DNA of 64,000 bases from Ceriagrion tenellum (taxonomy: Eukaryota; Arthropoda; Insecta; Odonata; Coenagrionidae). The DNA lies in the NCBI GenBank assembly GCA_963169105.1, contig OY720639.1, positions 54,541,848 to 54,605,847 of the forward strand, read 5' to 3'. Shown piece by piece: positions 13,246 through 25,999 of the stretch. A model generated the notes under the pieces. The model made no database searches. It saw only the letters and a program-made list of their open reading frames with translations, and was not told where the DNA came from. Within the stretch, counting starts at the first letter, position 1; each line of letters opens with the position of its first letter. The position numbers were made by a program, and so were the translations under genes.

Positions 13246-16200
13246 AGGTCGAATCAAGGACGGGTCAAGAAATACTGCCGCAATAAGACGCACGTGAAGG
13301 TGGATTCTCATGAAGAAATTTCTACTCTCCTTTCCGACGGAATTACCATCCTATCACAAGGGGTGTATGGTGTGAGAGTTAGAGGCTGACCTCGAATTAT
13401 TTTTCAGGGTAGGAGTAAAAACAAAGTTATTTCTTCCGTCAGTGTACTTCTTAATTTTCCTCTGCAGGTTGTTGCTAGTCTGCTAGGATATACAGCATTA
13501 CATTACAGAGTAAAAGTTTATTTAAAAGATAATGAAAGGCAACTGCGAGTCCCAGAACTTAGAAATTCCTACAGAGTAGATCATATATATTCTTGATAAC
13601 TCTTGGTACATTTACATCGCTATAATTGTGAATTATAATTGAGAAGCTCGTCATGAAAGCGTGCATAAGTGTCACTAAAGTAGATGAGATCTGCGAGGTT
13701 AGGGAAGTATAAAGGAAAATGTGAAAGAAGAGTCAACTCTACAGGTCATTCACCGAGGATAAAACTTTTTCGAATGTGTCTACCACGAATGAAATATGAT
13801 AGGTATGCATGCCTTTAAGTATGCATAAATCGTTGAGGCACGTTTACTTCCAAAACAGCTTTGATTGCTTATAATTTCTTGATTTTTCCCTGTTCTAATT
13901 CTACAGATAAAAAATAAGGGGTAGCAAAATTCCTCTCTTAAGAAGAATGGTATATTGCTGTTTTGGAAAGATATATCACTATAGAGAAATGAATGACTAT
14001 CAAGTATTTGAAGTAGTGGATACAACTGTTGCCATTTGGCTCGAGCTAATGAAGAATTTGCAAGTTATATTATCACAATGAATTTTCATGGAATATTAAT
14101 GTAAATACCTATATTTTTTGGATGGGAATGGTTGTCAATTGTATCTTTCAAGCAATAGATAGTAATGCTTGGTCATACGTGCTCGTTTCATTTGTTGGGC
14201 TTAAGACAATCATTACATCTCAGGTGCTACAAACGAGTGACTCGGAATAAATGGTCGATCATTTTACTACTGAATATGAGTACATATATTTATGATTGAT
14301 GTGACCTAGCACTCATGAGTGAAGTGCTACGCGGATACTTGATTTATAAATGCTGGATTTATCCACCGCGACAGTGGCTTAGTAAGCACGACCATCGTCT
14401 CCTGTACCACTATGCGGACGTGAGACGCCAACACTTCGCTCGCTTCGACTGAAAACGGCGCGGCAGTAGTTACTTGAGTGCAGAGCTCCCAAATGAGGGA
14501 CTTAAATAAGAGTGCAAATTAGGATAGGTAACACGGCAAAAACGTCATGGACCAGATATTCGATGCCCGCGCCAGAGAATTTACATTTCCTGAAATATTT
14601 CTCAGATCTTGAGTATATGAGACGAGAAATGAATCGAACTAAAAAGGAAAGAAGTTATCGTTTTCGGTTAAAGTAGATTTTTTGAGTCTCTATGATGGAA
14701 CCTTTTATAAATTTAATCTCTTTACTCATTATATAATATCATTAAAAGTTGTGTCATTGGTTTTAATCATGCAAGACTCAATTATTTGTAAAGAATATCC
14801 TTTTTATCTCATAGTTTTGGTGCAATATCTTAAACAAATAACTCCACGAGCATAAAAAACGTTTAGGTGGTGTTGACCTAAATACATCCGGGGGTCGTCT
14901 ACCCCAGGGTCTGATATTCAGCGGTTCAAGTGGTTGGTTGGAGTGTTTATGGAGAGCCTGCGTCAGATATATGGCGTTAGTCGGAGAGGAAAGAAACGGC
15001 CTGAGTAACCATCGCGATAATTTTCTCCTCCACCGTTAAATGCAGCAGAAGCTTGGAGACAAGAAACTCGGCCATCTCTTTCAGGAGTCGAGAGCTTTAA
15101 GTGCGCGCGCACCCTGCTGCATACCTCCCCGTAGTCTGTTCATCGCACCTCCCGCTCCACTGCTTGTCCCTTGTGGCTCACCACAGGCATAAGCAAGTGA
15201 GCTGTGCGCCAAATCCGATTAGTCACCGTCCTCCCCTGAAAAACATGGGTCATGCGGCCTCCTGGACTCTAAACCGTTACCTATGGAGCAAAGTAGTCTG
15301 CCGAAAGATTCCGGACGATTTAATATAACTTGAGCGAGCGAGCGATCGTTCATAAAAACTTAAATAAATTTAATCTTGTGATGACGGAAATATCTCTTTC
15401 CTGTAATGATACCGAATTATCATCGCCTATCCGTACAACCCTCTGAGATATATGCCAAATAAATAGGAGCCCGTTTTCATGGTTGGCATATAGTACAGCG
15501 ATGGGTTCAAGAGAGACTTCAATTTTCAATTAAAATTGAGGATATTTTGACGCATAGATCACATAAAAAATGTGATTGTGTATAGTTCGTGAGTTTGCTT
15601 AAAATACTTCGCTAAATAAGTTCATTAATCATTGTAATACCTTTTATAAAATAAAGAAAAACTTCGGGTGGGAATTAGTTTTCAGCTCGTTGCATGAGCC
15701 AAAGAAGTCGAGTTAATGCCTCAAATATCTATTTTTAGTTTATTACTGAGAATTTAAGTCATACAAAACGAGATTCTGTCGTCATGAATATGACTATAAA
15801 AACTTGGTTCTTTTAAAAAGGGCATTTATTTAAATATAAAATTAGAATATAATGGTCCTATACCTTAAAATAATTTAGTTCCTGGAGTATTTTTTAATAT
15901 CAAATCTCTGGTGAAGCCAATAATGCCTATTCTCGTCTGATTCATAAATGGGATTTGGTCTCCTGCTGGCCGTATTAAATTATTACTATGGCAGTCATTC
16001 AAATCAATTGGTATAAATGAAATATGGAATGGTGTCGAGTCTCACCGAGTGAAATTAGAGTCATAGTCGGAATGGGTGCTTAGCGGAGTCAAATCATGCT
16101 TCGGCAGCGAGTGGGTAGTTTTAGCGAACATAACTTTTTTTCTGAAGACGGTTGAAGGATATTTAAATACCAAAGCAGGTAGCCCAAAGCATCTAGCCTC

Positions 16201-17574
16201 TGCCAAAGCACTTAGCAAGGTACGTAGCACACTTACTGAGTGGTCTCTGATGTTTCTCTTCGGCATCACCGTGTGTAGCTCTAGCATTTAGCATTCCCAA
16301 ATTCAAGGATTTAGCATTCCCAATGCTAAAAACATAAGAAACCTTGACCCTTTGGTACATACCTGGAATGTTGATGTAGTGAGCTAACACATTTCTCGTT
16401 CAAATAGTGCCTAAAGAGAAAATAATTTTAATTTGAATACTTTTAAATGCGTTCCAAATTTAACAGTTTTCCGGAATACATTTTTTTACACTCTCTACCA
16501 AGGTCTTATTTGATAAACCATAAAAGCTGATATTATTTCTGTGTATTTTTATAAAAAGAGAAGCAAGTTTACTTGTAAACACTGCTCTAATTTCGGTGCT
16601 AATTCCAAAAGATTTTCCGACTGATTATAAACTAATTATAATGTAAATGTACTAATTGTAATGTAAATCCGGACTATGAGAGATAAGAGTACAATCCTCG
16701 TGCGCCAGTTTTTTCGTCATGGGTTCGGATACTGTGCTCGCACGTCGTCATGGGTTCATGTGTTTGGCGATGTGAAAAAACTGAAATTTATAAGATATCA
16801 ACTAAGACACCAGCCGAACGTCCAAGCCAATTTAAACTCTTAATATAAAATAAGAAAGAAGATATAGGATGAAATAATTGCAGCTGTTGGGAGCACAATG
16901 GGAACACTTTTGAAATTGTTCATATTATAATGTTCTGCTCTTTATAAACTAATTTTGTGAGGGGTGAGTTAGCTCACTGCCTAAAATTTTCAGTTATGGA
17001 CTGAAAGATTCTGGATTCAAATGATTTTGGCTTCATTGACCGACGGCATATTTTGGGTAAGGTATGGTAAAAGGTACCTTTCATTCCTTTTCGGAAATTG
17101 AAAATGTCACACCGCTTGTGTCTCTAGCGTGAGTTAAGCTCTGCACTTACCTGTTTAATCCTTTTCTAAATAATCCAATGAATATAATAAGATGACCTTA
17201 ACGTCGTTTTATATTTTAGCAAATATATTGTATAATGTTGTTCTTCTTACTGTCTTCTTCGAATCAAAATGCCTACGTCCATGTCTGCGGTAAATTTCCA
17301 TAATGTTATGATTGAAAAATGCCCTCAGAATCTTATGTGCTGGCCTTTAATAACTAAGGCTGAATGACATCTGGCTGCAATATCAGTCTGCGGCGATCGA
17401 CCGTATTTTACCGCGAAGGGAAGTGAAGGGAAAAAATAATTAAAGAAAACATTGAAAATAAATTCCCGGAACTGCCGCGTAACATTAACAAGGACACACA
17501 ATTAGGGGCAATATAAATAATCCCAGATGCTCCCGATAAAGCTGTTCTTCTGAGTAATTTCGTCTCCGCTACTT

Positions 17575-17805
17575 TTTTTTCTCTCGCTCTCTGCGCCCGG
17601 TGCAGTCATGCGATTTTGTCGGGAACTTTCAAAAGGGCGCACGCGATGAGCGCGATGGGACAGGGCTCAACGGCGATCGTGTGAATGCTGAAGGAGCGGC
17701 GGGTGGGGGCAGTTTGCGGCGTGTCTTCCACGCGCATGCGCTCTCCTCGTGCGGCAACGTACCGCGTCACCGAGGCATGATCGCAGACGATTCACTGTCT
17801 TGCGC
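17575..17805. promoter_or_regulatory. CpG-rich island
   Basis: About 230 bp with two dozen or so CpG dinucleotides (clusters such as gcgcacgcgatgagcgcgat), a sharp contrast with the flanks. CpG-dense patches can mark promoters or young GC-rich repeats. The open frame over it (17600-17848, +) has no recognisable domain. Confidence 0.25.
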
Positions 17806-18559
17806 TATCTTTGATTACCTAATTAGACATTCTTTGGGTCGAGTATAGGTATAGTTTCAGGTTGTTTGAAGGGAGATTTTTCCCCAGTCATGATAACGGA
17901 TGCGCTTTGATCCCCGCACCAGTCATATTGGGGCACTTTCAAAGGGGCTTCGCAACTAGTATAACAACCGCTCCAATAGCATTCTTCAGTCCACCGTTTG
18001 GAAATGAAAATGACTTTATATGTTGTGGAGAAATGAGCTGGCGAAAAAAATAAAAGATGAGACACTCCCCGCATCAGATTTCCATTTCTCACTTAACGGC
18101 AGGGAGACGAATGTCTTTCCATCATTTAATTTTTCATTGATTATTTCGTCGTTATTTATTCAGTTGCTTGAAACTTTGAATGGTAATATTCTTATTTTAA
18201 ATATTTTATGAATGGTAAATATTTGGCGCTGCGGCGATTTAACATTCCCGCTCACACCAAAGCCATTCAATTTAACTTAACGTACCTATTGCTTTAATGC
18301 ACTAAAATGATACGGAACGAACAAAACATGTAAATTCATCTAAGTAGATGATACGTGAACCAAAGAACACTCCATATTTGAGCTTTATTTTTAAATGTAA
18401 GCATTTGTTAAAAGCATATTTACAGTGCCTATTTACAGTGATATATAATTGCTCCATAACTGTCTTTTTTAAGACTAAGTTCTCTGTAGTTAACTGTTAA
18501 GTATTTTGGATGTAATTAATAGAAGACTTTGGATATTTAGGCCGAACGTTTGGGTAAAT

Positions 18560-19065
18560 GATAAGGATCGATGAAGAGATTAAATGGTCTACCAAAAGAA
18601 AAGTCGCTGGATGTACGTAAAGCATACCTCGGAATGGTTTTTTCCAGGGAAATGACTGTGGCTGTAAAAAAAGTGATCTTCTCCCGACGTTATTATGTAG
18701 CAGGGGAACCTCGGTGTGTCAGGAACAGCAGAAGGGTTGTGCATGAGGGCTAAATGCAATGGGATTGGGATATCAGAGAAGTGTTTGCGGGGAAAGTAGG
18801 ATGGATAGCGTTAGAAATGAGTGGGCAAGGAGAAAATGTGGGTTGAATGCTCTAGTAATGGGCATGTAGTAAAGGTGTTTGCTTCTTTGGTTTGGCCTCG
18901 TCGAGAGAATGGTAGAGATCCGAATAACAAAACAGATATACAATAGTTGTGTGTTTTGTATTAGAGGAAGAGGTGGACCGCAAAAGTCATGAATGAATGT
19001 GGTAGAAGACTTTTAAGAGGAGGAATATTAGAAGTCTTACGGATAGGATGCATGAAGAAATTTTT
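18560..19065 (+). mobile_element. LINE reverse-transcriptase C-terminal fragment
   Basis: Three consecutive, frame-shifted pieces of a non-LTR RT C-terminal region. The first (about 18625-18750) reads LGMVFSREMTVAVKK and RRYYVAGEPRCVRNSRR. The second (18750-18866) reads LNAMGLGYQRSVCGESRMDS then VRNEWARRKCGLNALVMG. The third (18871-19000) reads RCLLLWFGLVERM and RGRGGPQKS. The order and wording match the arthropod LINE pattern L-R-S-V-C-G-V-S-R-M-D-R-V-R-N-E followed by W-F-G-H-V-E-R-M and R-G-R-P-R-K-S-W-M. The segment with the usual Y-G-S-E motif is deleted, and several stops interrupt it. A second scrap of the family is at 20.06 kb. Confidence 0.7.
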
Positions 19066-19069
19066 GTAA

Positions 19070-20050
19070 GAAAATCGAAACTGGGTTCTAAAAATACGGT
19101 AATTTGAAGAAAATTATGAAAAGAGAGCCAGTTTGAGGGCTAGCAGCAATTACTGAATCCTCTTAACTTTACCTAATCCGAAAGGAAATGGCGTGATGGG
19201 TATATGTGTGTTGGACCTTAACTTACGAATTAGTTTTCTGCGGTTAGCTGAAAACGCTGTATTCGCCTTATGGTTTTAATGGCGATTTTTAAGAAAAAAG
19301 TATATTTATTTGTTTATTTTTCAATAAATTGAGGACTCATGTGAAGTACTTGCCATTTTATTATTGATGGGATATTTGCATTCTTACTTTTTTATTTTTT
19401 TCGAATTGTTTCTGTTTGGAACACCGAGTCACATCATGTCTTGTTGAGAACGTATCAATTTTTGGTGAAAAAACCTTCAAAATCTGTTAGGGTGAGATTT
19501 GTGGAAAAAAGTAATTATCTACATATTTTTAATGATGTTTTTTAGATGAACTGTCTATAGAAAGCGAAGAAATTGAATAAAAATCAAATCTTGGCTCACA
19601 ACTATCGTATTATTGAGCAATTTGGAATTAACTGTAAGAATTAAAAGCAGCATATGTTAATTCAATGGAAATGGCGTTATAATCTGCTCTAATAGCTTGA
19701 AGAAGTGTTCATCAAATATATGTTTGTGATTTTGCATAATTTGTTCCTTGTCTACGACTTTATGCAAGCTAAGGATGCCTTCATTTGATGTTGTATTTTC
19801 TGAACAACTAATTTGAAAGGGTTGATTCAAGCATTTTTTACCCTTATATTCTTGGCGGAGAGTCGTTAATAAACCAAAATGAATACGTAATTAATTTTTC
19901 GACCCGGCATATGCCAAGTGGTTACCATTTATCCTTCCTCGAGCTGTATCTTCTTGAATGCAAAACTCACCTATCCCACAAGGCTTGATTCATTATTATA
20001 ATTCATATATTTTATCTCAAAGCGTGATTTACCACCAAAAAAGGCATTAA
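19070..20050. other. no recognised feature
   Basis: AT-rich, no open frame of note, no repeat recognised. Confidence 0.4.
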
Positions 20051-20053
20051 AAC

Positions 20054-20145
20054 GGAATTGGGTTGGATGCTCTAATAACGGACATGTATAAAATGAGTGC
20101 TGTTTGGTGGTTCCTCTATGCCGTGAGAACGGGTAGGAGTTGAAG
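20054..20145 (+). mobile_element. second scrap of the 18.6-kb LINE
   Basis: About 85 bp beginning ttgggttggatgctctaat that aligns with 18840-18925 (gtgggttgaatgctctagt) through the region encoding the W-F-G-H-V-E-R-M motif. It is interrupted by stops and abuts the 3' terminus of the oppositely oriented LINE fragment at 20.16-20.44 kb. Confidence 0.45.
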
Positions 20146-20159
20146 AAGGAAACATATTC

Positions 20160-20440
20160 CATCATCATCTTCCTAAGTCAGAGCCTTATCGTTGTAGCCA
20201 TATGTATTGCTATCATTGCTATTATTTTCAAATTCTTATATGTTGTCACACCTAAAGCACTTTTTATGTCAACCAGGGACTTCTTTCTTGGCATTCCTCT
20301 TCCTTTTTTTTCCTAATACTTTCCCTTCAATTATATTTTCCAGAAAGTTTTTATGCCGCAGGATATCTCCAATAAATTTAATTTTCCTTTCTTCGTCTCT
20401 TTCTTTAAATTCCTCTCCTCTCTAGACAAATGCACGGAAC
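20160..20440 (-). mobile_element. LINE 3'-end fragment with GAT tail
   Basis: On the minus strand one frame reads KFIGDILRHKNFLENIIEGK then VLGKKRKRNAKKEVPG, matching the conserved LINE RT C-terminus (W-I-G-H-I-L-R-H-x-x-F-L-x-N-I-I-E-G-K-x-x-G-K-R-G-R-G-R-P). A shifted frame continues with TYKNLKIIAMIAIHM, corresponding to the usual T-Y-x-x-L-K-x-x-A-x-D-R-x-x-W. It ends in a short GATGATGATGG run at 20160-20170, a typical simple-repeat 3' terminus. Only the last 280 bp of the element remain. Confidence 0.7.
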
Positions 20441-20444
20441 CACT

Positions 20445-23400
20445 TTTCTAGGGCTAACGGCAGGTACTAAGTTCTATGATTTCGGGGAACGTAGTTTGGT
20501 TATAAATGTGTGAAAGCATCAGCACGGAAGGTATGGGATGATTTATCCATTTGATCTGGCCATGTTAATGCTCTTCTGTTCCTGAGATACTCGAGTTTCT
20601 TCTCTCTTTCGCCTCTTCGACTCCATTAACTCACTTGACTTAACTAGTTTCTCTTGTCTTCGCGCTCCATTAACTTTCTTTCATGTCTCTGTTTGGCTGT
20701 ACGATTCCCATACATCTCGCAGCGCAGCGAAGATAACAAAACAGACTCAGTTCATACCTGTCGATTACCACAACATCCAGACCACTACACTTAATAGGTC
20801 TCTCATTTCTTGCCTTATCGACCTTTTCCTTCCAAAACTCCTTCCTAGGGCCGTGTATTCAGCGAATGGCAATATTGGAGCAGTTGTAAATACTGATGAA
20901 ATTATCATAAATAATCCTTATTTATAGCAAAATGTTGGAGGGAGTAGTATCTTTGGCCGGAAGTTCCGAAACATTTATATATTCTGGGTCCGATAATCGA
21001 TGTTTTTTCCCCTTCGACAACATGTCAGTAACGATTTCACTCTATCTGTGGTTTTCCATGATGTTTTCTATTAATTTTTGCTTGATCTTGGAATAAAAGT
21101 TTGAAGTCTCAGGTATGAATTATGATACTTAAAATGCAGCGTAAGCACGCCTTAGATAATTCCCATAATATATATCAGTACTACTCTGAATGCAGAGATA
21201 GGAACCTCCCAATAATTTTCTTCTGGGTTTGGTACACATTTTAACTTATGTCAAACTTGCTATTTAGCAATGGGCAATTACCTTTGAGCGTAATGCTGGC
21301 TGCAATACATCACTTTTCCTCGCTTTAGTCGTAATACGAAAACAGTATCAATAGTTTTTGGTTTAATGCGTGAATGAAGGATCAGTCTCTGTTCTACGCA
21401 AGTTGGAAATCGTCGTTCCCGATTCTAACCTTCCTGATGTCACCAGAAATATTACAAAATGTTGGAGGTTTACTTATTTTTTATAAACAAACACTGAAGC
21501 GGTATATGAGAAAATTATTCCATCCATGGCAACAACTGAGTCTTTGTGCTTTGAAAGAAAAAACCTCAAGACTCTAGTTATTACGGTAAATCCGCAACCT
21601 GGAAAATAGGCGAACGCCCGAAATGAGTCATTTAGCCCAGTCATAGAACCTTCTTAAGCTTATCTAAAATTTTCATAATTTTTTGACCATTGCTAGAAAC
21701 ACTCTGCTAATAAAAATTTCAGAATTATTGGTCGGCATTTCCCCTATTTATGCTTCTCTGGATACTGGGTTCCTACTACTTCGTCCCCTGTGAGTCATTC
21801 ATTTCCAATCACGGGTTTTCTAAGCCCTTTGTTTAGTCGCATCTCTGTTGCCACCAAGGCACTTAAGTTCGCTGTCTTGGGTGCCTACATTTGGGGCCAA
21901 ATTTAATGTGGACACTACTACTACCTTAAAATATAATATTATGTATGTCTCTTTAAGGTCCTTTTTTTTCTTTAAGTTCTTGTTATGGTCCCACGAATAC
22001 TTTGAAATGTAATTATCTCTTGCGCTCATGTCCTTTTCATCTTTATAGGTTAGATATCAACCAAAATTGTAAAGGTGTGATGCTTGATATGTTGGCATAT
22101 TGTTGATTACAGTTTTCATTCTCACGAATGCAATTTTTATGCCAATATTTTTTTTTCTTATTAACTGATTTTAAAGTACACATTTGGCTGAGAAAGTGCA
22201 ACTTATACATGGCGCGTTATAGCTTGTCTTTGCTGTTTTCTGTGTAACCGGAGAGAGAAAGCTCGCCAGTCAAGATAGGAAAGTTCTTGATGAGATGAAC
22301 TGCCCAAAATCAAAGATACTGATGCTCTAGGTTTGGGGTTGTGCAACAGGCTTGTTAGCTACTCATGTAAAAAAGCTACTGTTCATTATTTTAGCAAGAA
22401 GCCTCAAATGGGATTATTTTTATAGAATAGGATAGTAGGTAACCAATGCACTTGAGCACACTCATTTCGTACTTGCTCAAACCAGGCCGTCAAAACTCCC
22501 ACGTTCCTTCGCGATATCCCGATATCCTCCTCCTGCCTCTCCCACTCCTGCGATCTGCACTCATGAATCCTGAAAGCATTCGCGCAAATGTTATCGTTTC
22601 TCTCTATATTCATCTCCCTCCCTCATCCTGGGAGTTATTCCGGCCCTTTCCCTCCCACTCAGCCGTAAGCCTGCGATTAATCATCCTAATGACAGCGAAT
22701 GGAAGTTTGTGTGCGTTCTGCGTCGCTCTCTCTTCCTGGGATTCTTTTTCCTCCTCGTTCGCTCTTCCACGATTTTATCCTCTTCTTTCTGGGAACAGGC
22801 TTGTGCGGTTTCGTAGTGGGCGAAATTTCCCCGCAGCAAATCGACCGCTAGAAATAACAGATTCTGAACGACGCGCGTCACTGCCCCATTGAAGTATTTG
22901 CTCTCTAACTTTATGTACCCGTCGGAATTCGTTCACTGTGAAAAATTGGAGTGGAACCCATTCATAAATACTAATTTCATTCAAGACCTGTAGGATTGGG
23001 AAATTTAGTCGTTATCCATTTTTTATCACGACCGAAACTTCATTCAAATCAGTGCATCATTGCTTTTACCATGAAACCTTTGTTCTTTTTACTTATCTGG
23101 GTCATCCTACTTGGGACCCTTCTGGCATGTTTTGGCCTGAACATGTCATTGGAAGCAATTATTAGTCTTACGTTGCTTTTAAAGCCATTTTCTGATATTC
23201 CATTATCCAACGAAGAAAGCAACACATACCTTCCCTATTTTTTCGGCACTGCTTCAATATTTTCATAGAAATCACGCTCATTTGGTCGCAGTAAACTTAT
23301 TTCATGATGTCTGCTTGCTTCTGTTTTTTTTTCCAATTGCCTCGTGTGTTTTCAATTACTCATTCTTTGTGACAATGAGTTAGCAGACAAAAATGTTGAG
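20445..23400. other. no recognised gene
   Basis: About 3 kb without identifiable content. The longest open frame, 22446-22892 (+, 148 codons), lies in C/T-rich sequence, has an equally open antisense and shows no domain. Confidence 0.4.
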
Positions 23401-23401
23401 T

Positions 23402-23580
23402 GATTTTGAGTTCTCCGGCACTAGCTACGGATTATCTTTACGGAGTCACCCGCAATGCACATAATTGTGCGTAATTTCATAGAGGAAAAGTCATCCACCT
23501 TGGCCGGGACTCAAACCCCGATCCCTCGATTTCCGGCCCAATGCTTTGGACAGTTAAGCCGTCAAGGTGTCCTTTTCTCC
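23402..23580 (-). mobile_element. tRNA-derived SINE, copy A
   Basis: On the minus strand a tRNA-like head has a box A-like segment (complement of 23549-23566, ccttgacggcttaactgtcc) and box B GGTTTGAGTCC at 23517-23507. A body follows with the blocks ttttcctctatgaaatt and attgcgggtgactccg. The body recurs at 23.72-23.79 kb and, inverted, at 23.82-23.88 kb, which supports an interspersed family. RNA polymerase III promoter boxes are the hallmark of such SINEs; the head has mismatches and is not a functional tRNA. Confidence 0.6.
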
Positions 23581-23720
23581 TGTGGTTTTTTGTGGCGATT
23601 ACGGGACCAGAGTTCTCGATTGCCGGACTTACAATGTAACAAGCAGTCGCAAGTCGTGCGCTATGCGCCACAGCCCGAGAGGTAACTTGGATAATAAGGA
23701 CATGTTTGCTCTTTTTGACT

Positions 23721-23795
23721 GATTTTGAGTCTGCCAGGATTTGCACACGGATTATTTTACGGAGTCAACCGGAATGCACATAATTCGGGTTAAAT
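23721..23795 (-). repeat. SINE body fragment, copy B
   Basis: About 70 bp (gattttgagtctgcc ... acggagtcaaccggaatgca) repeating 23403-23470 in direct orientation, with one single-base gap and scattered changes. Confidence 0.6.
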
Positions 23796-23814
23796 CCGGG
23801 ATCGAGTTTTGGTC

Positions 23815-23882
23815 AATGCGAATGATTTTTCCTCTGTGAAATTTCACAAAATTATGTGGATTGCGGGTGACTCCGGGTGGGA
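23815..23882 (+). repeat. SINE body fragment, copy C (inverted)
   Basis: The complement reads ggagtcacccgcaatccaca then ttcacagaggaaaaatcatt, matching 23441-23495 of copy A in inverted orientation. Copies A and C could therefore form a hairpin of about 55 bp in RNA. Confidence 0.6.
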
Positions 23883-23884
23883 AA

Positions 23885-24810
23885 TTTGCATTTTCATTCC
23901 TGTCAAGAGCGGATGTATTAACAATCAAAAAGTATTGCATTGACCGAGTAAGTTGAGGATATATCGATCATCAAACGGGCACCAGGTCTATTTCAACTCC
24001 GATTATCAAGTGATCTTAAATATGCAGGTCCTCTCGCTACATTTAGGCATAGCTAAGCTGGGTGGCACTCATCAGCAGAGAAGGATCTTTAAGATCAAAT
24101 CAAGTATTAATTAGCGGGCAGAGGTACCAAAGGACTCATGTGGGACCTCTTAAACGACTCTAAGCCTTTTTATTCCTCTTATATTTAAATCTATCCTCTC
24201 CTTGACGTCACGTAAATAAGCGAGCGGTACCAAGTTGTGATACCCCTATTTCACGTCCGTAATTGTGTCAATATGGAATACTGTGATGGTTTCCCATACA
24301 CGGTATAGTGAAGACGGTATCCGTCTATCATATTGTATTGTAAGAGTTATTTTCTCGTAACGTATGGGTCTAATGGCCAATCTAACGTGACTGGTTTGGT
24401 CCAGAGAATCATCGTCATTAGATATCGTCATTATCAGTCCTTAGATAAGATTTGATTTGTGAAAGCGAAGATGCATTGTTGGAGTTTTTATAATGTTACT
24501 GTGTTTTATATTAATATTGCAGTGTTAGAGTAAAAGTAGCTACAGATACACCGTGTAGCTGAAAATCGGATGCCGTTTACATAAAAATAGTTGACGAGTT
24601 ATTATTGATGGAAGGAATTGCCATCATTCATTCAACTCCAAGATTGATTAACTGCAATTTCCAATGCTACTCTATCCTGTACTAACTCCTTTTTATCCTT
24701 TCAGCTCTTCTGTTTTACATCTCAGTTAACCTGGCCAACATATTTTTCCCTCAGCCTTCCTCGTGGGGTTTTCGTGATATTATGCTTATTCCATGAGGAG
24801 ACATAAAAGT
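23885..24810. other. no recognised feature
   Basis: AT-rich, with no domain or repeat that I can identify. Confidence 0.4.
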
Positions 24811-24859
24811 ACGTGAGAGAAGGATGGAAAGCTAATGAAAAGAAATATCCGCTGACAGC

Positions 24860-25475
24860 AGGAGACAACATTTTTACAAGATGTATACAACTAAAATATA
24901 TTAGGAAAATCATTAATCAAGATGATAGTAAAGTAAAAGAAACGCAAATTAGTAATAAATGCAAAGAAATGCCACTGAACTATGCAAAAAATCCTCAAAA
25001 GCAAAATATTATCCGGAAAAACATATTTTAATATTTACGTTTCTGTTATGAAACCAGTTTCCCTCTACGGCTCAAAAGTATGAGCTTTAAGGAAATTCGT
25101 GGAAAATAAACTGATAAAATTTGAAAATAAAGTCTGAGAACGGTAATAGGACCACTAATCCAGGGCGAATAGTGGCGCATCAGAGAAAACAAAGAACTTA
25201 GAGAACTATTTCTTGATCCAGATATTGTAGCTCTAATTATATCAAGACGTCTAAGATGGCCGTGGCGTTCGGCCGTGTGTACAGACGAGAAAAAAAACTA
25301 TGCTCGAAGACATTTTAACAGGAATATCTGAAGATTAAAGACCCTTGGGAAGACCCAGACTGAGGTGGTGGGTCCAAGTCCAAAAAGACATGATAAAGAT
25401 CAGAAAAACAGCGGCGATGGAAGACAGTTAGATAGTATAATATTGTTGGTGTGCCTAGGAAGCTATTACGGTTTG
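24860..25475 (+). mobile_element. LINE reverse-transcriptase C-terminal fragment
   Basis: Successive frames encode LKYIRKIINQDDSKVKE (24891-24941; matches the F-x-Y-L-G-x-x-I-x-x-D motif), then VSVMKPVSLYGSKV (about 25039-25080; the V-x-K-P-V-x-x-Y-G-S-E motif), then WRIRENKELRELF-like residues read across frames, LRWPW (for L-R-W-x-G-H-V), and finally DMIKIRKTAAMED (about 25389-25427), the usual end of this LINE family. Numerous stops make it a dead fragment. Its 3' end faces the 3' end of an oppositely oriented fragment starting at about 25.51 kb. Confidence 0.7.
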
Positions 25476-25509
25476 AGTGGCCTTGGAAGTAAGTATTCTC
25501 GTTCAATGA

Positions 25510-25995
25510 CGACCGTCACACAATTTGTTTTATATTAGAGTTAGACCCATCCATCGGGACCTTGTCTGTCTGTTAGTGCTTCATATCGATCTCCTTACTC
25601 CTATTCTTCGGTATCTTGTCACGTTTCTGATCCTATCCGTCCTTTTTATAGTCAGTATCTCATCCAGCTCCAGGTTGCAAAAACCTTTATTCTCATCTAA
25701 TCCAGCTTTCCTGTGGCCCATGTTTCCTCACTATAGTTCTATTTACTTTCTAAACAAAAGGTGTACTTTATCATGAATGCTATCTTCGTTTGAGCTATTT
25801 TTCGTTTGATGTCTGTTGAACTTATCCATCTTATGTCATGTAGCTTCCGAGGAAGATAAAGGATTCATAATTTTCAAGCTCATGTCATTATTACATTTTC
25901 TCCCTTCAGCATCTTCCTTTTACATAATATTTTTTTCTTCTCGCTAATGTTCATTGAGAAAGGAAGTAAGTTACGGAGGGAAATGTTGTATTCTG
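25510..25995 (-). mobile_element. LINE reverse-transcriptase C-terminal fragment
   Basis: On the minus strand the frames encode LELDEILTIKRTDRIRNV and YRRIGVRRS (about 25590-25680) and RSRWMG (about 25550), matching the pattern F-E-M-W-C-W-R-R-M-L-K-I-x-W-T-D-R-I-R-N followed by R-R-x-R-W-I-G-H. Upstream, about 25690-25760, a different frame carries EETWATGKLD and FATWSWMRY, corresponding to Y-G-S-E-T-W-T and F-E-x-W-x-W-R-R. Heavily decayed. It differs from the neighbouring plus-strand fragment, so they are two insertions. Confidence 0.6.
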
Positions 25996-25999
25996 GTAA

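Larger units (their letters stand above)
11500..18555. other. long region without a recognised gene
   Basis: About 7 kb with no recognisable gene or element. Two short CpG-rich patches (13110-13240 and 17575-17800) are listed separately. A 15-bp exact direct repeat, atttagcattcccaa, occurs at 16286-16300 and 16309-16323, the second followed by its partial inverse (atgctaaa). Confidence 0.4.

Noticed and set aside
22446..22892. 148-codon open frame (+)
   Set aside because: Pyrimidine-rich strand composition gives long open frames on both strands here (antisense open too); no domain and no splice support.
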